Of a DNA stretch of 42,442 nt, positions 34,785-42,442 are shown piece by piece. Source of the DNA: Brachyspira innocens ATCC 29796 (GTDB taxonomy: Bacteria; Spirochaetota; Brachyspiria; Brachyspirales; Brachyspiraceae). The stretch lies in contig NZ_ARQI01000104.1 of NCBI RefSeq assembly GCF_000384655.1, positions 1 through 42,442 on the forward strand, in the 5' to 3' direction. The translations under genes and the position numbers were made by a program. The first letter of the stretch is position 1; every line of letters begins with the position of its first letter. Under the pieces are notes generated by a model, which was not told the origin of the DNA, ran no database searches, and saw only the letters and a list, made by a program, of their open reading frames with translations.

Positions 34785-37568
34785 ATGAAAAAAACTTTTC
34801 TTATTATCGATGCTTTCGGTATACTTTACAGATACCACTTTATTTTTCTAAAAAGACCTCTATTAAACTCTAAGGGGCAGAATGTTTCATCTATTAATGG
34901 GTTTATGAGAACTTATTTTTCTCTTATAAATACCTATCCTGCAGAATATACAGCTATAGCTTTAGACAGTTCAAGAAAAACATTCAGAAATGAAATATAT
35001 AAAGAGTATAAAGAAAACAGAGAAAGTATGCCTGATGATTTGAGAAGTCAGATACCTATACTTTATAATTTGATAGATGCTTTGGGAATATCAAGAATAG
35101 TGCTTGATAATTATGAGGCTGATGATATTGTAGGAACTATTGCTGAAAAAAATAAAAAAGAGAATATTAAAACTATTATTTATTCTCCGGATAAAGATAT
35201 ACTTCAGCTTGTATGCGATGATGTTAGGGTAGTGGCTAGCAATAAAGATAATGAGCTTATGGAGTATGATGAAGAGACTGTTAAAGAGAAGAGGGGAGTT
35301 TATCCTAATCAGATAATAGATTTACTTGCTTTAATGGGGGACGCTTCTGATAATATACCGGGAGTTAAAGGTGTAGGGGAGAAAACAGCTTTAAAACTTC
35401 TTGAAGAGTATAAGAGTTTAGACGGTATATATGAAAATATTGATTCTATAAAAGGAAAAGTGCAGGAAAAATTAATAGAATCAAAAGACATGGCATATAT
35501 GAGCTATAAACTTGCTACTATAGAAAAAAATATAAAAGATTTTAATTTGGATTATGATGAGATAGCAAAAAATAAAATAAATATTGAAGAAGTTAATAAA
35601 ATATTAGATGAACTAGAATTAAAACAAATAAGAGATAAAATTAATTCTTATATATACGGAGTAAGCAGCAAAAAAGAAGAAAAGGTAAAAATATCAAATA
35701 ATGCTGCTGATTCATCTAAAGCTGAAGAAAATAAAAAAGAAGATAAAAAAGATGAAAGCCCAATACTCAGTGCCAAAGATAATAAAGCAAGCTATTATTT
35801 AATAGAAAATGAAACAGAATTAAAAAATTTATTAAATGATATTAATAGCAAAAAATTAGTATGCGTAGATTTTGAAACTACAGGTCTTGATGTATTTAAA
35901 GATACTATAATAGGAATATCTTTTGCGATAAGGTCTAATGAAGCATTTTATTTAGATGTAAGCGGAAGAACAAATATAGATAAAGATAAATGTTTAAATA
36001 TGGTATTTGAAACTTTAGCCAAAGAAGATATAAAAGTTATAGGGCATAATCTTAAATATGAATACAAAATGATGAGGGCTATCAATAAAAGTTTTGGAAA
36101 TATGTATTTTGATACTATGGTAGCGGCATATTTGATTAACCCAACAAGAGGAAGATATAATATGGACGATTTGGCTATAGGATATCTTTCATACAATACT
36201 ATTAAGTACAGCGATATAACAGATAATGCTAAAAAAACTTTATTGGACGTGCCTTTAAAAGATGTTGTTGAATATGCATGCGAAGATGCGGATATAACAT
36301 TTAGATTTTATGAATGCTTTGCTCCTCTTTTAAAAACACATAATCTTGAGGAATTATTTTTTAATATAGAAATGCCTCTTGTAAGCGTACTTGCCGATAT
36401 GGAGTTTGATGGAGTATATATAAGCAGCGAAAAAATGAAATCATTATCCGATGAATATTCTTCTCTTTTAGAAAAAACAAAGAAAAAAATATATGCAGAA
36501 GCTGGAGAAGAGTTTAATATTCAGTCACCAAAACAGCTTGAATATATACTATTTGATAAAATGGGAATACCTCCTACCAAAAAAACTAAAACAGGATTTT
36601 CTACCGATGAGGAAGTATTAACAGAATTATCACAGAAGTATAAAATAGCTGAGTATATGCTCACATACAGAAAATACGCAAAATTAAAAAACACTTATCT
36701 TGATGTATTTCCTACTTTGATAAATGAAAAAACTGGAAGAATACATGCTTCATTTAATCAGACGGTAACGGCTACTGGACGTTTATCATCATCAGAACCT
36801 AATTTGCAGAATATTCCAGTAAGGGGAGAAGAGGGCAGAGAAATAAGAAATACATTCATAGCTGAAAAAGGAAATTTACTTATAGCAGCAGACTATTCTC
36901 AAATAGAATTAAGACTATTAGCACATTTCAGTAATGACCCTGTATTAGTAGAAGCATTCAAAAATAATGATGATATTCATAGAAAAACAGCAATGAAAAT
37001 ATATTCTGTAAGTAAAGAGCATGTAACTGCTTCAATGCGAAATATAGCTAAAATAATAAACTTCTCTATTATTTATGGTAAAACAGCATTCGGACTTTCA
37101 AAAGAGCTTGGCATAAAACGTAAAGAAGCAGAAGATTTTATAAAAGGATATTTTGCTACTTATTCAAGGGTAAAACCTTTTTGCGAGGAAGTTGTTGAAG
37201 AAGTAAGAAATAAAGGCTATGTTCGTACTATGTGCGGAAGAATTAGAGATTTATCAAAGACTATAAACTCATCAAATGCTATGGCTAGAAATGAGGCTGA
37301 GAGAATGGCTTTAAATACTCTTATTCAGGGAAGTGCTGCAGATATGATAAAGGTAGCTATGGTTGCTATACATAAAGAGTTTAAAAATCATTTTAAAACT
37401 GCAAAAATAGTTATGCAAGTTCATGACGAATTAGTAGTGGAAGTTTCAGAGGCTGAAGCAGATAAAGCTATGACTATAATGAAAGAGATAATGGAGCATT
37501 CAGTAAAAACTAATGTTCCTATAACAGTTGATATACATAAGGGCAACAGTTGGGGCGAGGTTCATTAA
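34785..37568 (+). CDS. polA: DNA polymerase I
   Basis: The protein has 927 residues with all three domains. The 5'-3' nuclease (1 to about 290) has YEADDIVGTIAEK and LMGDASDNIPGVKGVGEKTA. A charged linker (about 300-335) follows. The 3'-5' exonuclease (about 340-530) keeps its acidic residues in VDFETTGLD (near 362), HNLKYEYKMM and CEDADITFRFY, so proofreading looks intact. The polymerase domain (550-927) has TGRLSSSEPNLQNIP, motif A AADYSQIELRLLAH (near 700) and motif C QVHDELVVEV (near 880). It fills gaps and removes RNA primers. It is a single gene followed by a repeat element. Confidence 0.98.
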   Translation: MKKTFLIIDAFGILYRYHFIFLKRPLLNSKGQNVSSINGFMRTYFSLINTYPAEYTAIALDSSRKTFRNEIYKEYKENRESMPDDLRSQIPILYNLIDALGISRIVLDNYEADDIVGTIAEKNKKENIKTIIYSPDKDILQLVCDDVRVVASNKDNELMEYDEETVKEKRGVYPNQIIDLLALMGDASDNIPGVKGVGEKTALKLLEEYKSLDGIYENIDSIKGKVQEKLIESKDMAYMSYKLATIEKNIKDFNLDYDEIAKNKINIEEVNKILDELELKQIRDKINSYIYGVSSKKEEKVKISNNAADSSKAEENKKEDKKDESPILSAKDNKASYYLIENETELKNLLNDINSKKLVCVDFETTGLDVFKDTIIGISFAIRSNEAFYLDVSGRTNIDKDKCLNMVFETLAKEDIKVIGHNLKYEYKMMRAINKSFGNMYFDTMVAAYLINPTRGRYNMDDLAIGYLSYNTIKYSDITDNAKKTLLDVPLKDVVEYACEDADITFRFYECFAPLLKTHNLEELFFNIEMPLVSVLADMEFDGVYISSEKMKSLSDEYSSLLEKTKKKIYAEAGEEFNIQSPKQLEYILFDKMGIPPTKKTKTGFSTDEEVLTELSQKYKIAEYMLTYRKYAKLKNTYLDVFPTLINEKTGRIHASFNQTVTATGRLSSSEPNLQNIPVRGEEGREIRNTFIAEKGNLLIAADYSQIELRLLAHFSNDPVLVEAFKNNDDIHRKTAMKIYSVSKEHVTASMRNIAKIINFSIIYGKTAFGLSKELGIKRKEAEDFIKGYFATYSRVKPFCEEVVEEVRNKGYVRTMCGRIRDLSKTINSSNAMARNEAERMALNTLIQGSAADMIKVAMVAIHKEFKNHFKTAKIVMQVHDELVVEVSEAEADKAMTIMKEIMEHSVKTNVPITVDIHKGNSWGEVH

Positions 37569-37601
37569 AATTATGATATATATTTTGAGTTTTCTATATG
37601 A

Positions 37602-37842
37602 TAGACTTTTTTAAGACTACTTGACAAGATTATATATAAAATTTTGATAATTTATAAATTATCAAAGTAATGTTTTATATGTTGTATAACTTATTATTTT
37701 AGTATATAAATATGCAGTCCTTTTGCTTCTTTGGGTCACCAAAAGAAGTAGGGTCTGGGGCAAAGCCCCAGTTATAAAATAAAAATACTAAAAATTGAAA
37801 TAGTATAAATATTTCTTAATTTGGTTTTGAAACAAGTCTAAT
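37602..37842 (+). mobile_element. MITE-like repeat element, copy 1
   Basis: This is a non-coding element of about 240 bp. A 132-bp core (37618-37749) matches the reverse complement of 39920-40051 with about nine differences counted by eye and no net gap. The core contains a long AT palindrome (about 37643-37664) and a near-palindrome CTTCTTTGGGT / ACCAAAAGAAG (37727-37748). A GC-rich hairpin (CTGGGGC, AAA loop, GCCCCAG, 37755-37771) follows. Terminal inverted repeats are TAGACTTTTTTAAGAC at the left and GTTTTGAAACAAGTCTA at the right. It ends 15 bases before the miaA stop codon. No transposase is encoded. Confidence 0.72.
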
Positions 37843-37857
37843 ATTCTTATTTTTTTA

Positions 37858-38781
37858 TCAAATATTATAAAAATTTTTTATTGTTTCAGCTACTTTATCC
37901 AAATCATTTCCATTTATTCTCATATGTTCTTCTCTTCTAAACCAAGTAAGCTGTCTTTTAGCAAAATTTCTAGTACGCTTTTTTATAAGTTCAATAGTTT
38001 CTTCCAGAGACATAGAATTATTAATCAAATAATCATAGACTTCTTTATATCCTATGGCCTGCATAGATGTATAATTATTATCAATACCCATATCTATAAG
38101 TTTTTTTACTTCATCAACAAGTCCTTTTTTAAACATTATATCAACACGCTTATTTATATTATCATAAAGAATGTCTCTTTCAATATCGATTATATAACTT
38201 AAATATTCTAAATCAATTACAGGTTTTCTCTGTTTTTTTAATTCTGAAAATTTTTTTCCAGTGTTATAGTAAACTTCCAAAGCCCTTACAACTCGCCTGC
38301 TATTAAATCTATCTATATTTTCAGCGGCTTCTTTATCTATTTCTAAAAGCTCAGAATATAGGTTTTCAAGTCCGTATTTATCTATCCTGTCATAAAGCTC
38401 TTTTCTGATTTTAAGAGAATTTTCTTTATTATCATTTTCTTCATCGAATATACCGTATTTTATAGCGTCTATATAAAATCCAGTACCTCCTACACCAAAT
38501 ATAGGTTTGTTATCAATGCTTTCAATAACATTTTTAAATATATCAAGATATTCTTTTATATTGAAGTTAATATTAGGTTCGAGTATATCAACCATTTTAT
38601 AGTTATATTTATCAATTTCTGATTTGGTAGGTTTAGCTGAGCCTATATCCATATATCTATAAACTTGTATGGAGTCTATAGATATTATGGCGGCATTATT
38701 AAAATATTTGTCTATCAATTTATGAGCAAAACTGCTTTTTCCTGATGCTGTGGCACCAGATATAAAAACTATTTTTTTCAC
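37858..38781 (-). CDS. miaA: tRNA dimethylallyltransferase MiaA
   Basis: The protein has 307 residues. The P-loop GATASGKSS (9-17), DSIQVYRYMDIGSAKPT, GGTGFYIDA, NSRRVVRALEVYYNTG and TRNFAKRQLTWFR are all MiaA signatures. It adds an isopentenyl group to A37 of tRNAs reading UNN codons, important for a genome using so many AT-rich codons. The start is GTG at 38781, five bases after the rpoZ stop codon and without a ribosome site, so coupling with rpoZ translation is likely. It is the last gene of gmk-rpoZ-miaA, followed directly by repeat copy 1. Confidence 0.97.
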   Translation of the reverse strand: MKKIVFISGATASGKSSFAHKLIDKYFNNAAIISIDSIQVYRYMDIGSAKPTKSEIDKYNYKMVDILEPNINFNIKEYLDIFKNVIESIDNKPIFGVGGTGFYIDAIKYGIFDEENDNKENSLKIRKELYDRIDKYGLENLYSELLEIDKEAAENIDRFNSRRVVRALEVYYNTGKKFSELKKQRKPVIDLEYLSYIIDIERDILYDNINKRVDIMFKKGLVDEVKKLIDMGIDNNYTSMQAIGYKEVYDYLINNSMSLEETIELIKKRTRNFAKRQLTWFRREEHMRINGNDLDKVAETIKNFYNI

Positions 38782-38786
38782 TTTAT

Positions 38787-39203
38787 TTATTCATCTTTCT
38801 TTTTAGAAGCTCTTTTCTTCTTTTTAGGTTTTTCATCATCTTCCTGATAATCTTCATAATCATCATCATCAGAATCATCTATATCAGGAGCTATGTATTC
38901 TGCAGCTGTCTCTTCTTCTGAATTATCTTCATCAGATTTATACTCATTTTCATCATATACAGTTTCAGTATGTTTGAAAGGTGCTTCTTCATCTATAGTC
39001 ATGTCCACGCCTTCTTCATATTCATACTTAATTTTTCCGTCAAGTATATTTTTCATAACAGTAGGTATGTATTTTCCGCCTCTGTATTTAGTTTCACCTT
39101 TAAGAAGTGTAGAACCATTTTTAGCTAATTCTATCATAGCTCTGCTAAGTTCATAGCGATTACCTTTATATTCTATAAGTTTCTCTAACGGTATTATACC
39201 CAT
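38787..39203 (-). CDS. rpoZ: RNA polymerase omega subunit with long charged tail
   Basis: The protein has 138 residues. MGIIPLEKLIEYKGNRYELSRAMIELAKNGS is the omega fold (compare MARVTVxxxxxxIGNRFDLVLVAARRA), followed by TVMKNILDGKIKYEYEE. Residues from about 72 on form an acidic stretch (EDNSEEETAAEY, DDSDDDDYEDYQEDDE) and end in a basic cluster (KPKKKKRASKKKDE). Typical omega has 70-100 residues, so the tail is an extension. Its position between gmk and miaA supports the identity, since gmk-rpoZ is a common pair. GGAGTTT precedes the ATG. Confidence 0.88.
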   Translation of the reverse strand: MGIIPLEKLIEYKGNRYELSRAMIELAKNGSTLLKGETKYRGGKYIPTVMKNILDGKIKYEYEEGVDMTIDEEAPFKHTETVYDENEYKSDEDNSEEETAAEYIAPDIDDSDDDDYEDYQEDDEKPKKKKRASKKKDE

Positions 39204-39228
39204 ATATTAAACTCCATATAATTGATTT

Positions 39229-39780
39229 TTATAATTTAGAATTGATAGCTTCTTCTAATTTTGTATAAGCTTCTTCAATATCATTGTTTTCTATAACAAT
39301 GTCAAATTGGTCTTTATATTCTAATTCTCTTTTGGCATTCCATATTCTCAGTTTGATACTTTCTTCTGTTTCAGTGCCTCTTTCTTCGAGTCTTTTTTTC
39401 AGTTCATCTATAGAAGGAGGAGTTATGAATATATAATTTGCATCTATACCTTTTTCTTTTATATATAATGCTCCCTGAATATCTATATCCAGTATTAAAA
39501 TAACATTTTCATCATCGGCTTTTTCTAATTCTTTGAAAGATGTTCCGTAATAATTATCATGCACAGAAGCCCATTCTATAAAATCGCCTTCATTAATCAT
39601 TTGTTCAAACTTTTCTTTGTCTATAAAATAATAATCTTTGCCTTCAACTTCATTAGGACGCTGAGGTCTGGTGGTATAAGAAACGCTGAAGGTTGCGTTG
39701 GGGTGATTGGATAGATATTTTTTTATTAAAGTAGTTTTACCTGCAGCTGATGGGGCTGTAATAACAACGATATTACTCAT
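39229..39780 (-). CDS. gmk: Guanylate kinase
   Basis: The protein has 183 residues. The P-loop APSAAGKTT (9-17), VSYTTRPQRPNEVEGKDYYFIDKEKFEQM, EWASVHDNYYGTS and DIDIQGALYIKEKG are guanylate-kinase blocks, including the GMP-binding Tyr and Arg residues. It phosphorylates GMP to GDP with ATP. It leads the gmk-rpoZ-miaA operon, with 25 bases before rpoZ. GGTG lies upstream of the ATG as a weak ribosome site. The usual GPSGxGK is APSAAGK here, still a working P-loop pattern. Confidence 0.97.
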   Translation of the reverse strand: MSNIVVITAPSAAGKTTLIKKYLSNHPNATFSVSYTTRPQRPNEVEGKDYYFIDKEKFEQMINEGDFIEWASVHDNYYGTSFKELEKADDENVILILDIDIQGALYIKEKGIDANYIFITPPSIDELKKRLEERGTETEESIKLRIWNAKRELEYKDQFDIVIENNDIEEAYTKLEEAINSKL

Positions 39781-39807
39781 AGTACACCAAATATAGAATT
39801 GTGATTA

Positions 39808-39836
39808 AGTATATCATATTGATTTAAAAAAAGCAA
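39808..39836 (-). promoter_or_regulatory. Sigma-70-type promoter of gmk-rpoZ-miaA
   Basis: Minus strand: TTGCTT (39836-39831), a 17-nt spacer, TATACT (39813-39808). It lies 28 bases before the gmk start and 20 bases inside the inner end of repeat copy 2, so the element stands just upstream of the promoter. Confidence 0.65.
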
Positions 39837-39856
39837 GTTTTAATATAATAAATTTT

Positions 39857-40067
39857 ATATTAGACTTGTTGCAAAACTAATTTTATTTATGATAGCGGGG
39901 ACTAGCCCCCGCCCCCCCCACTTCTTTTGGTGACCCAAAGAAGCAAAAAGACTGCATATTTATATACTAAAATTATAATTTATACAACATATAAAACATT
40001 GTTTTAACAATTTATAAATTATAAAAATTTCATATATAATCTTGTCAAGTACTTTTGAAACAAATAT
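39857..40067 (-). mobile_element. MITE-like repeat element, copy 2 (inverted)
   Basis: About 210 bp, in opposite orientation to copy 1, in the space between gmk and gltX. The 132-bp core is 39920-40051. The GC-rich hairpin is at the same place but made of other bases (GCGGGG with CCCCGC, 39895-39912), next to a run of C. Terminal repeats are TAGACTTGTTGCAAAAC (39861-39877) and CTTTTGAAACAAATAT (40052-40067). The AT palindrome of copy 1 is partly decayed here. It carries no gene. Confidence 0.72.
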
Positions 40068-40214
40068 ATTGTAGTTATATACAAAAACTCAGAAGTTTTT
40101 ATATTAAAAGTTATGCAATATATACTGTAAATAAATATATATAACCATAAACTAATATATTTATAATGTATTATTTTGCTTAAAATTTATTTTTGCATAA
40201 AACATTTATATTAA
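40068..40214. other. AT-rich stretch upstream of gltX
   Basis: Between repeat copy 2 and the gltX promoter. I see only AT-rich sequence with no ORF or dyad of note. Confidence 0.5.
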
Positions 40215-40242
40215 TTGATATTTATTTGTTTTGATGTATAAT
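40215..40242 (+). promoter_or_regulatory. Sigma-70-type promoter of gltX
   Basis: TTGATA (40215-40220), a 16-nt spacer, TATAAT (40237-40242). It is 34 bases before the gltX start, with the ribosome site AAGGAG at 40263-40268. Confidence 0.7.
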
Positions 40243-40276
40243 TAGGAAAGTTTAAAAAGAACAAGGAGTAATTTTT

Positions 40277-41722
40277 ATGTCGGATATAAGAGTTCGTTTC
40301 GCTCCATCTCCAACAGGTTTTTTACATATCGGAAATGCTAGAACTGCATTATTTAATTGGCTGTATGCCAAAGCTATAAAAGGTAAATTAATTTTAAGAA
40401 TAGAAGATACCGACCAAGAAAGAAGCACTAAAGAAGCCGTTGATATGGCTATAAAATCTTTAAAATGGCTTGGTATAGATTGGGACGAAGGTCCTGAAGT
40501 TGGAGGAGATTACGGACCATATTTTCAGTCTGAAAGACTTGATATATATAAAAAATATACTGAAAAACTAATGGAAGAGGGTAAAGCATACTATTGTTTT
40601 TGTACTTCTGAAGAGTTAGAAAAAAAATCTAATATGCAGAGAACTCTTAATCAGCCTATTATTTATGACGGCAAATGTAAGGATATACCTTTAGAAGAGG
40701 CTAAAAGAAGGGTAGCTAATGGAGAACCTGCTAAAATAAGATTTAGAGTACCTAAAGGTCAGGTTGTTACTTTTGATGACTATGTAAGAGGTGTTGTAAA
40801 GACAAACAGTGATGAAATAGGCGATATCATTATTGTAAGAGAGAATGGCTTTCCTACTTACAACTATGCTGTAGTTATAGATGATATGCTTATGAAAATT
40901 TCTCATATTATAAGAGGTGAGGATCATATATCAAATACACCTAAACAGATACTTATTTATCAGGCATTAGGTGCTGAAGTTCCTAGATTTGCTCATACTT
41001 CTTCAATACTTGGAAATGACAGAAAGAAATTGTCAAAAAGACATGGGGCAGCAACCTTAATGGAATATAAAGATGAAGGATATCTTCCTCAGGCTATGAG
41101 AAACTTTTTGGCTTTGCTTGGCTGGACACACCCAGATGCTTTAGAGACTATGGTTGATGATGATATGATTAAAGCTTTTAAATTAGACCGTTTCTCTAAA
41201 AGTCCTGCTATTTTTGATACTGCCAAATTAAGATATTTAAATGCTTGGCATATTAAAAATACAGATTTGGATGAAATAACTAAACTATTTATACCTTATT
41301 TAGTTAATGGCGGATTTTTAAAAGAAAATTATACAGAAACAGAATATGCTTGGGCTAAAAAACTGGTATCAGTTATAAGACATAACTGCGTTGTTTTATC
41401 AGATATTGTCAAATATGTACCAGTATTTTTTGAAAATGATTTTGAGCTTACAGATGAAATGAAAGAGCTTGTAAACAAAGAAGAAAGTAAAAAACTTCTT
41501 CAATTCATCAAAAATGAGATAGAAAATACCGATGAAATCACAGATGAATATATGAAAGCATTGATTAAAAAAGCACAGAAAGAAACAGGATTAAAAGGAC
41601 CTAATCTATACCACCCAATACGTTATGTATTGACTGGAAGTGCAGCAGGAAGCGAATTGTCTCATATATGCGAACTTCTGGGCAAAAAAAATGTTCTTTA
41701 CAGATTATCTAAATACATTTAA
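40277..41722 (+). CDS. gltX: Glutamyl-tRNA synthetase
   Basis: The protein has 481 residues. RFAPSPTGFLHIGNARTALFNWLYA has the HIGH-type motif (HIGN, 17-20), and NDRKKLSKRHGAAT near 250 is the KMSKS-type loop. IEDTDQERS, PTYNYAVVIDDMLMKISHIIRGEDHISNTPKQ and the helical anticodon-binding part complete a class I bacterial GluRS. It charges tRNA-Glu and, in bacteria lacking GlnRS, often tRNA-Gln for later amidation; which applies here cannot be told. AAGGAG precedes the ATG. It is followed 17 bases later by the CheY-like gene. Confidence 0.98.
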   Translation: MSDIRVRFAPSPTGFLHIGNARTALFNWLYAKAIKGKLILRIEDTDQERSTKEAVDMAIKSLKWLGIDWDEGPEVGGDYGPYFQSERLDIYKKYTEKLMEEGKAYYCFCTSEELEKKSNMQRTLNQPIIYDGKCKDIPLEEAKRRVANGEPAKIRFRVPKGQVVTFDDYVRGVVKTNSDEIGDIIIVRENGFPTYNYAVVIDDMLMKISHIIRGEDHISNTPKQILIYQALGAEVPRFAHTSSILGNDRKKLSKRHGAATLMEYKDEGYLPQAMRNFLALLGWTHPDALETMVDDDMIKAFKLDRFSKSPAIFDTAKLRYLNAWHIKNTDLDEITKLFIPYLVNGGFLKENYTETEYAWAKKLVSVIRHNCVVLSDIVKYVPVFFENDFELTDEMKELVNKEESKKLLQFIKNEIENTDEITDEYMKALIKKAQKETGLKGPNLYHPIRYVLTGSAAGSELSHICELLGKKNVLYRLSKYI

Positions 41723-41739
41723 TATTGGGGAATTAAAAT

Positions 41740-42132
41740 ATGATAAATGGTAAACCTTTGATACTTGCTGTAGATGACGAAGAGCCTATTAGGGATCTTA
41801 TTACATATACTTTTGAGCCTCATAATCTTGAAGTTGTTACAGCAGAAAACGGCAAATCGGCTATAACTATATTAGAACATAATCCAGTAGATGTTATTAT
41901 TACAGATTTGCTTATGCCTTCTATGACAGGGCTTGCTCTGATAAGAGAGATGAAAAAGAGAAAAAGTTCTATACCTATCATAATAATTACTGCTTACGGC
42001 AATACTGAAATGGTAAAAGAGATTATTGCTGAGGGAGTATTCAGACTTATAGAAAAACCTCTTGACTTTGATGTATTGGTTCCAATAGTTCATGAGGCCA
42101 TAGAATATAAAAATAAGCAGGAAAATAAATAA
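41740..42132 (+). CDS. Single-domain response regulator (CheY-like)
   Basis: The protein has 130 residues, a receiver domain only. The acidic pocket is D12/D13 (AVDDEEPIRDL), the phospho-acceptor is D56 (IITDLLMPSMTG), the switch Thr is in IIITAYG and the conserved Lys is in LIEKPLD. There is no DNA-binding output. It could be a chemotaxis CheY or a relay protein; the AEGVFRLIEKPLDFDVL ending resembles receivers paired with hybrid kinases or NtrC/AtoC-type receivers as much as CheY. It lies 17 bases after gltX, so it is probably co-transcribed. GGGG lies upstream of the ATG. Confidence 0.92.
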   Translation: MINGKPLILAVDDEEPIRDLITYTFEPHNLEVVTAENGKSAITILEHNPVDVIITDLLMPSMTGLALIREMKKRKSSIPIIIITAYGNTEMVKEIIAEGVFRLIEKPLDFDVLVPIVHEAIEYKNKQENK

Positions 42133-42151
42133 ATTAGTTTTTAATTATAAA

Positions 42152-42187
42152 AAGGCTTGAGTTATTGAAACTTGAGCCTTTTATTTT
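42152..42187 (+). terminator. Strong rho-independent terminator after gltX-receiver operon
   Basis: AAGGCTTGAGTT (42152-42163) pairs with AACTTGAGCCTT (42169-42180), 12 pairs including two G-U, 5-nt loop, then a T-rich tail. It is 19 bases past the stop codon. Confidence 0.85.
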
Positions 42188-42347
42188 TTATTTATATACA
42201 TTTTGCTGCATAAAAATCTATGAGTTAGTTTGTTGTATTATATTATAATATTTAAAACTTTCATAAAAAATATTATAAAAAATATTGACATAATGAAATA
42301 TAAATATATAATGTCTTTATGTATAATTTTATCAATAATATAATTAT
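42188..42347. other. AT-rich stretch before the tandem array
   Basis: Non-coding and AT-rich between the terminator and the heptanucleotide array. Nothing else recognisable. Confidence 0.5.
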
Positions 42348-42442
42348 CTCCAAGCTCCAAGCTCCAAGCTCCAAGCTCCAAGCTCCAAGCTCCAAGCTCC
42401 AAGCTCCAAGCTCCAAGCTCCAAGCTCCAAGCTCCAAGCTCC
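42348..42442. repeat. Heptanucleotide tandem repeat (CTCCAAG)n, cut by window end
   Basis: At least 13 perfect copies of a 7-bp unit (CTCCAAG) fill 42348 to the end of the window; the array continues beyond it. Because 7 is not a multiple of 3, each gain or loss shifts any reading frame. Read on the minus strand it would encode an ELGAWSL heptad repeat, but the ORF there has no ribosome site or sensible continuation, so I treat it as non-coding until the far side is seen. Confidence 0.9.

Noticed and set aside
37711-37780. Possible rRNA or tRNA fragment in the GC-rich part of the repeat element
   Set aside because: The GC-rich bases form simple hairpins and do not match any rRNA helix or tRNA cloverleaf I can recognise.
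42238-42423. Minus-strand ORF encoding ELGAWSL heptad repeats
   Set aside because: It is the translation of the 7-bp tandem array joined to AT-rich DNA, without a ribosome site; more likely non-coding.
42348-42442. CRISPR array
   Set aside because: Units are 7 bp and contiguous, with no spacers and no cas genes in the window.

Overview
The window looks like chromosomal DNA of a spirochaete, most likely a Brachyspira. The sequence is very AT-rich, with genes dominated by AAA, ATA and TTA codons. It carries flagellar genes of spirochaete type (flgB-flgC-fliE, fliS, a FlgJ-type rod-binding protein and an FlbB-like protein), two large methyl-accepting chemotaxis proteins and many AGGAG or GGAGTTT ribosome binding sites. 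I saw no rRNA, tRNA, CRISPR array, integrase or transposase gene. The genus is inferred from overall character, not from a database match.

Layout. 1-2700 holds a gene end cut by the window edge, a small secreted protein, an FlbB-like flagellar protein and an acetate/succinate transporter. 3051-7542 is a minus-strand operon of PBP2 (mrdA), RodA and a response regulator fused to a SpoIIE-type phosphatase: the cell-elongation machinery with a signalling partner. 7752-14527 is a run of ten minus-strand genes for redox and detoxification: an NAD(P)H:quinone-type flavoprotein, a DUF4405 membrane protein, three exported flavodoxins, two exported cyclophilin-like proteins, a carboxymuconolactone-decarboxylase lipoprotein, an aldo/keto reductase and a cupin lipoprotein. 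Two near-identical MerR-type promoters (TTGACA, 19-bp spacer, TATAAT or TAAAAT, with a dyad in the spacer) drive the head of this cluster. 14628-20314 holds ComEC without its nuclease domain, a TetR regulator, a FecR-domain exported protein and PBP1C.

20775-36.. is mainly plus strand and motility-rich: a chemotaxis receptor, then (minus) a glycogen-binding-type lipoprotein and fliS, a second aldo/keto reductase, flgB-flgC-fliE, an unknown membrane protein, MurJ, a second chemotaxis receptor with an extra C-terminal domain, the rod-binding protein, a DUF2752 protein, a short TonB-receptor-like protein and DNA polymerase I. Several motility genes, and the FecR gene, are preceded by a CCGATAA-type box that fits a sigma-28 -10 element.

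37602-40067 is the most striking non-coding structure. The conserved minus-strand operon gmk-rpoZ-miaA is bracketed by two inverted copies of a 200-240 bp element. The copies share a 132-bp core that differs at about nine positions, and have related terminal inverted repeats. Both have a GC-rich hairpin at the same place, built from different bases in each copy. The window closes with gltX, a CheY-like regulator, a strong terminator and a heptanucleotide tandem array cut by the window end.
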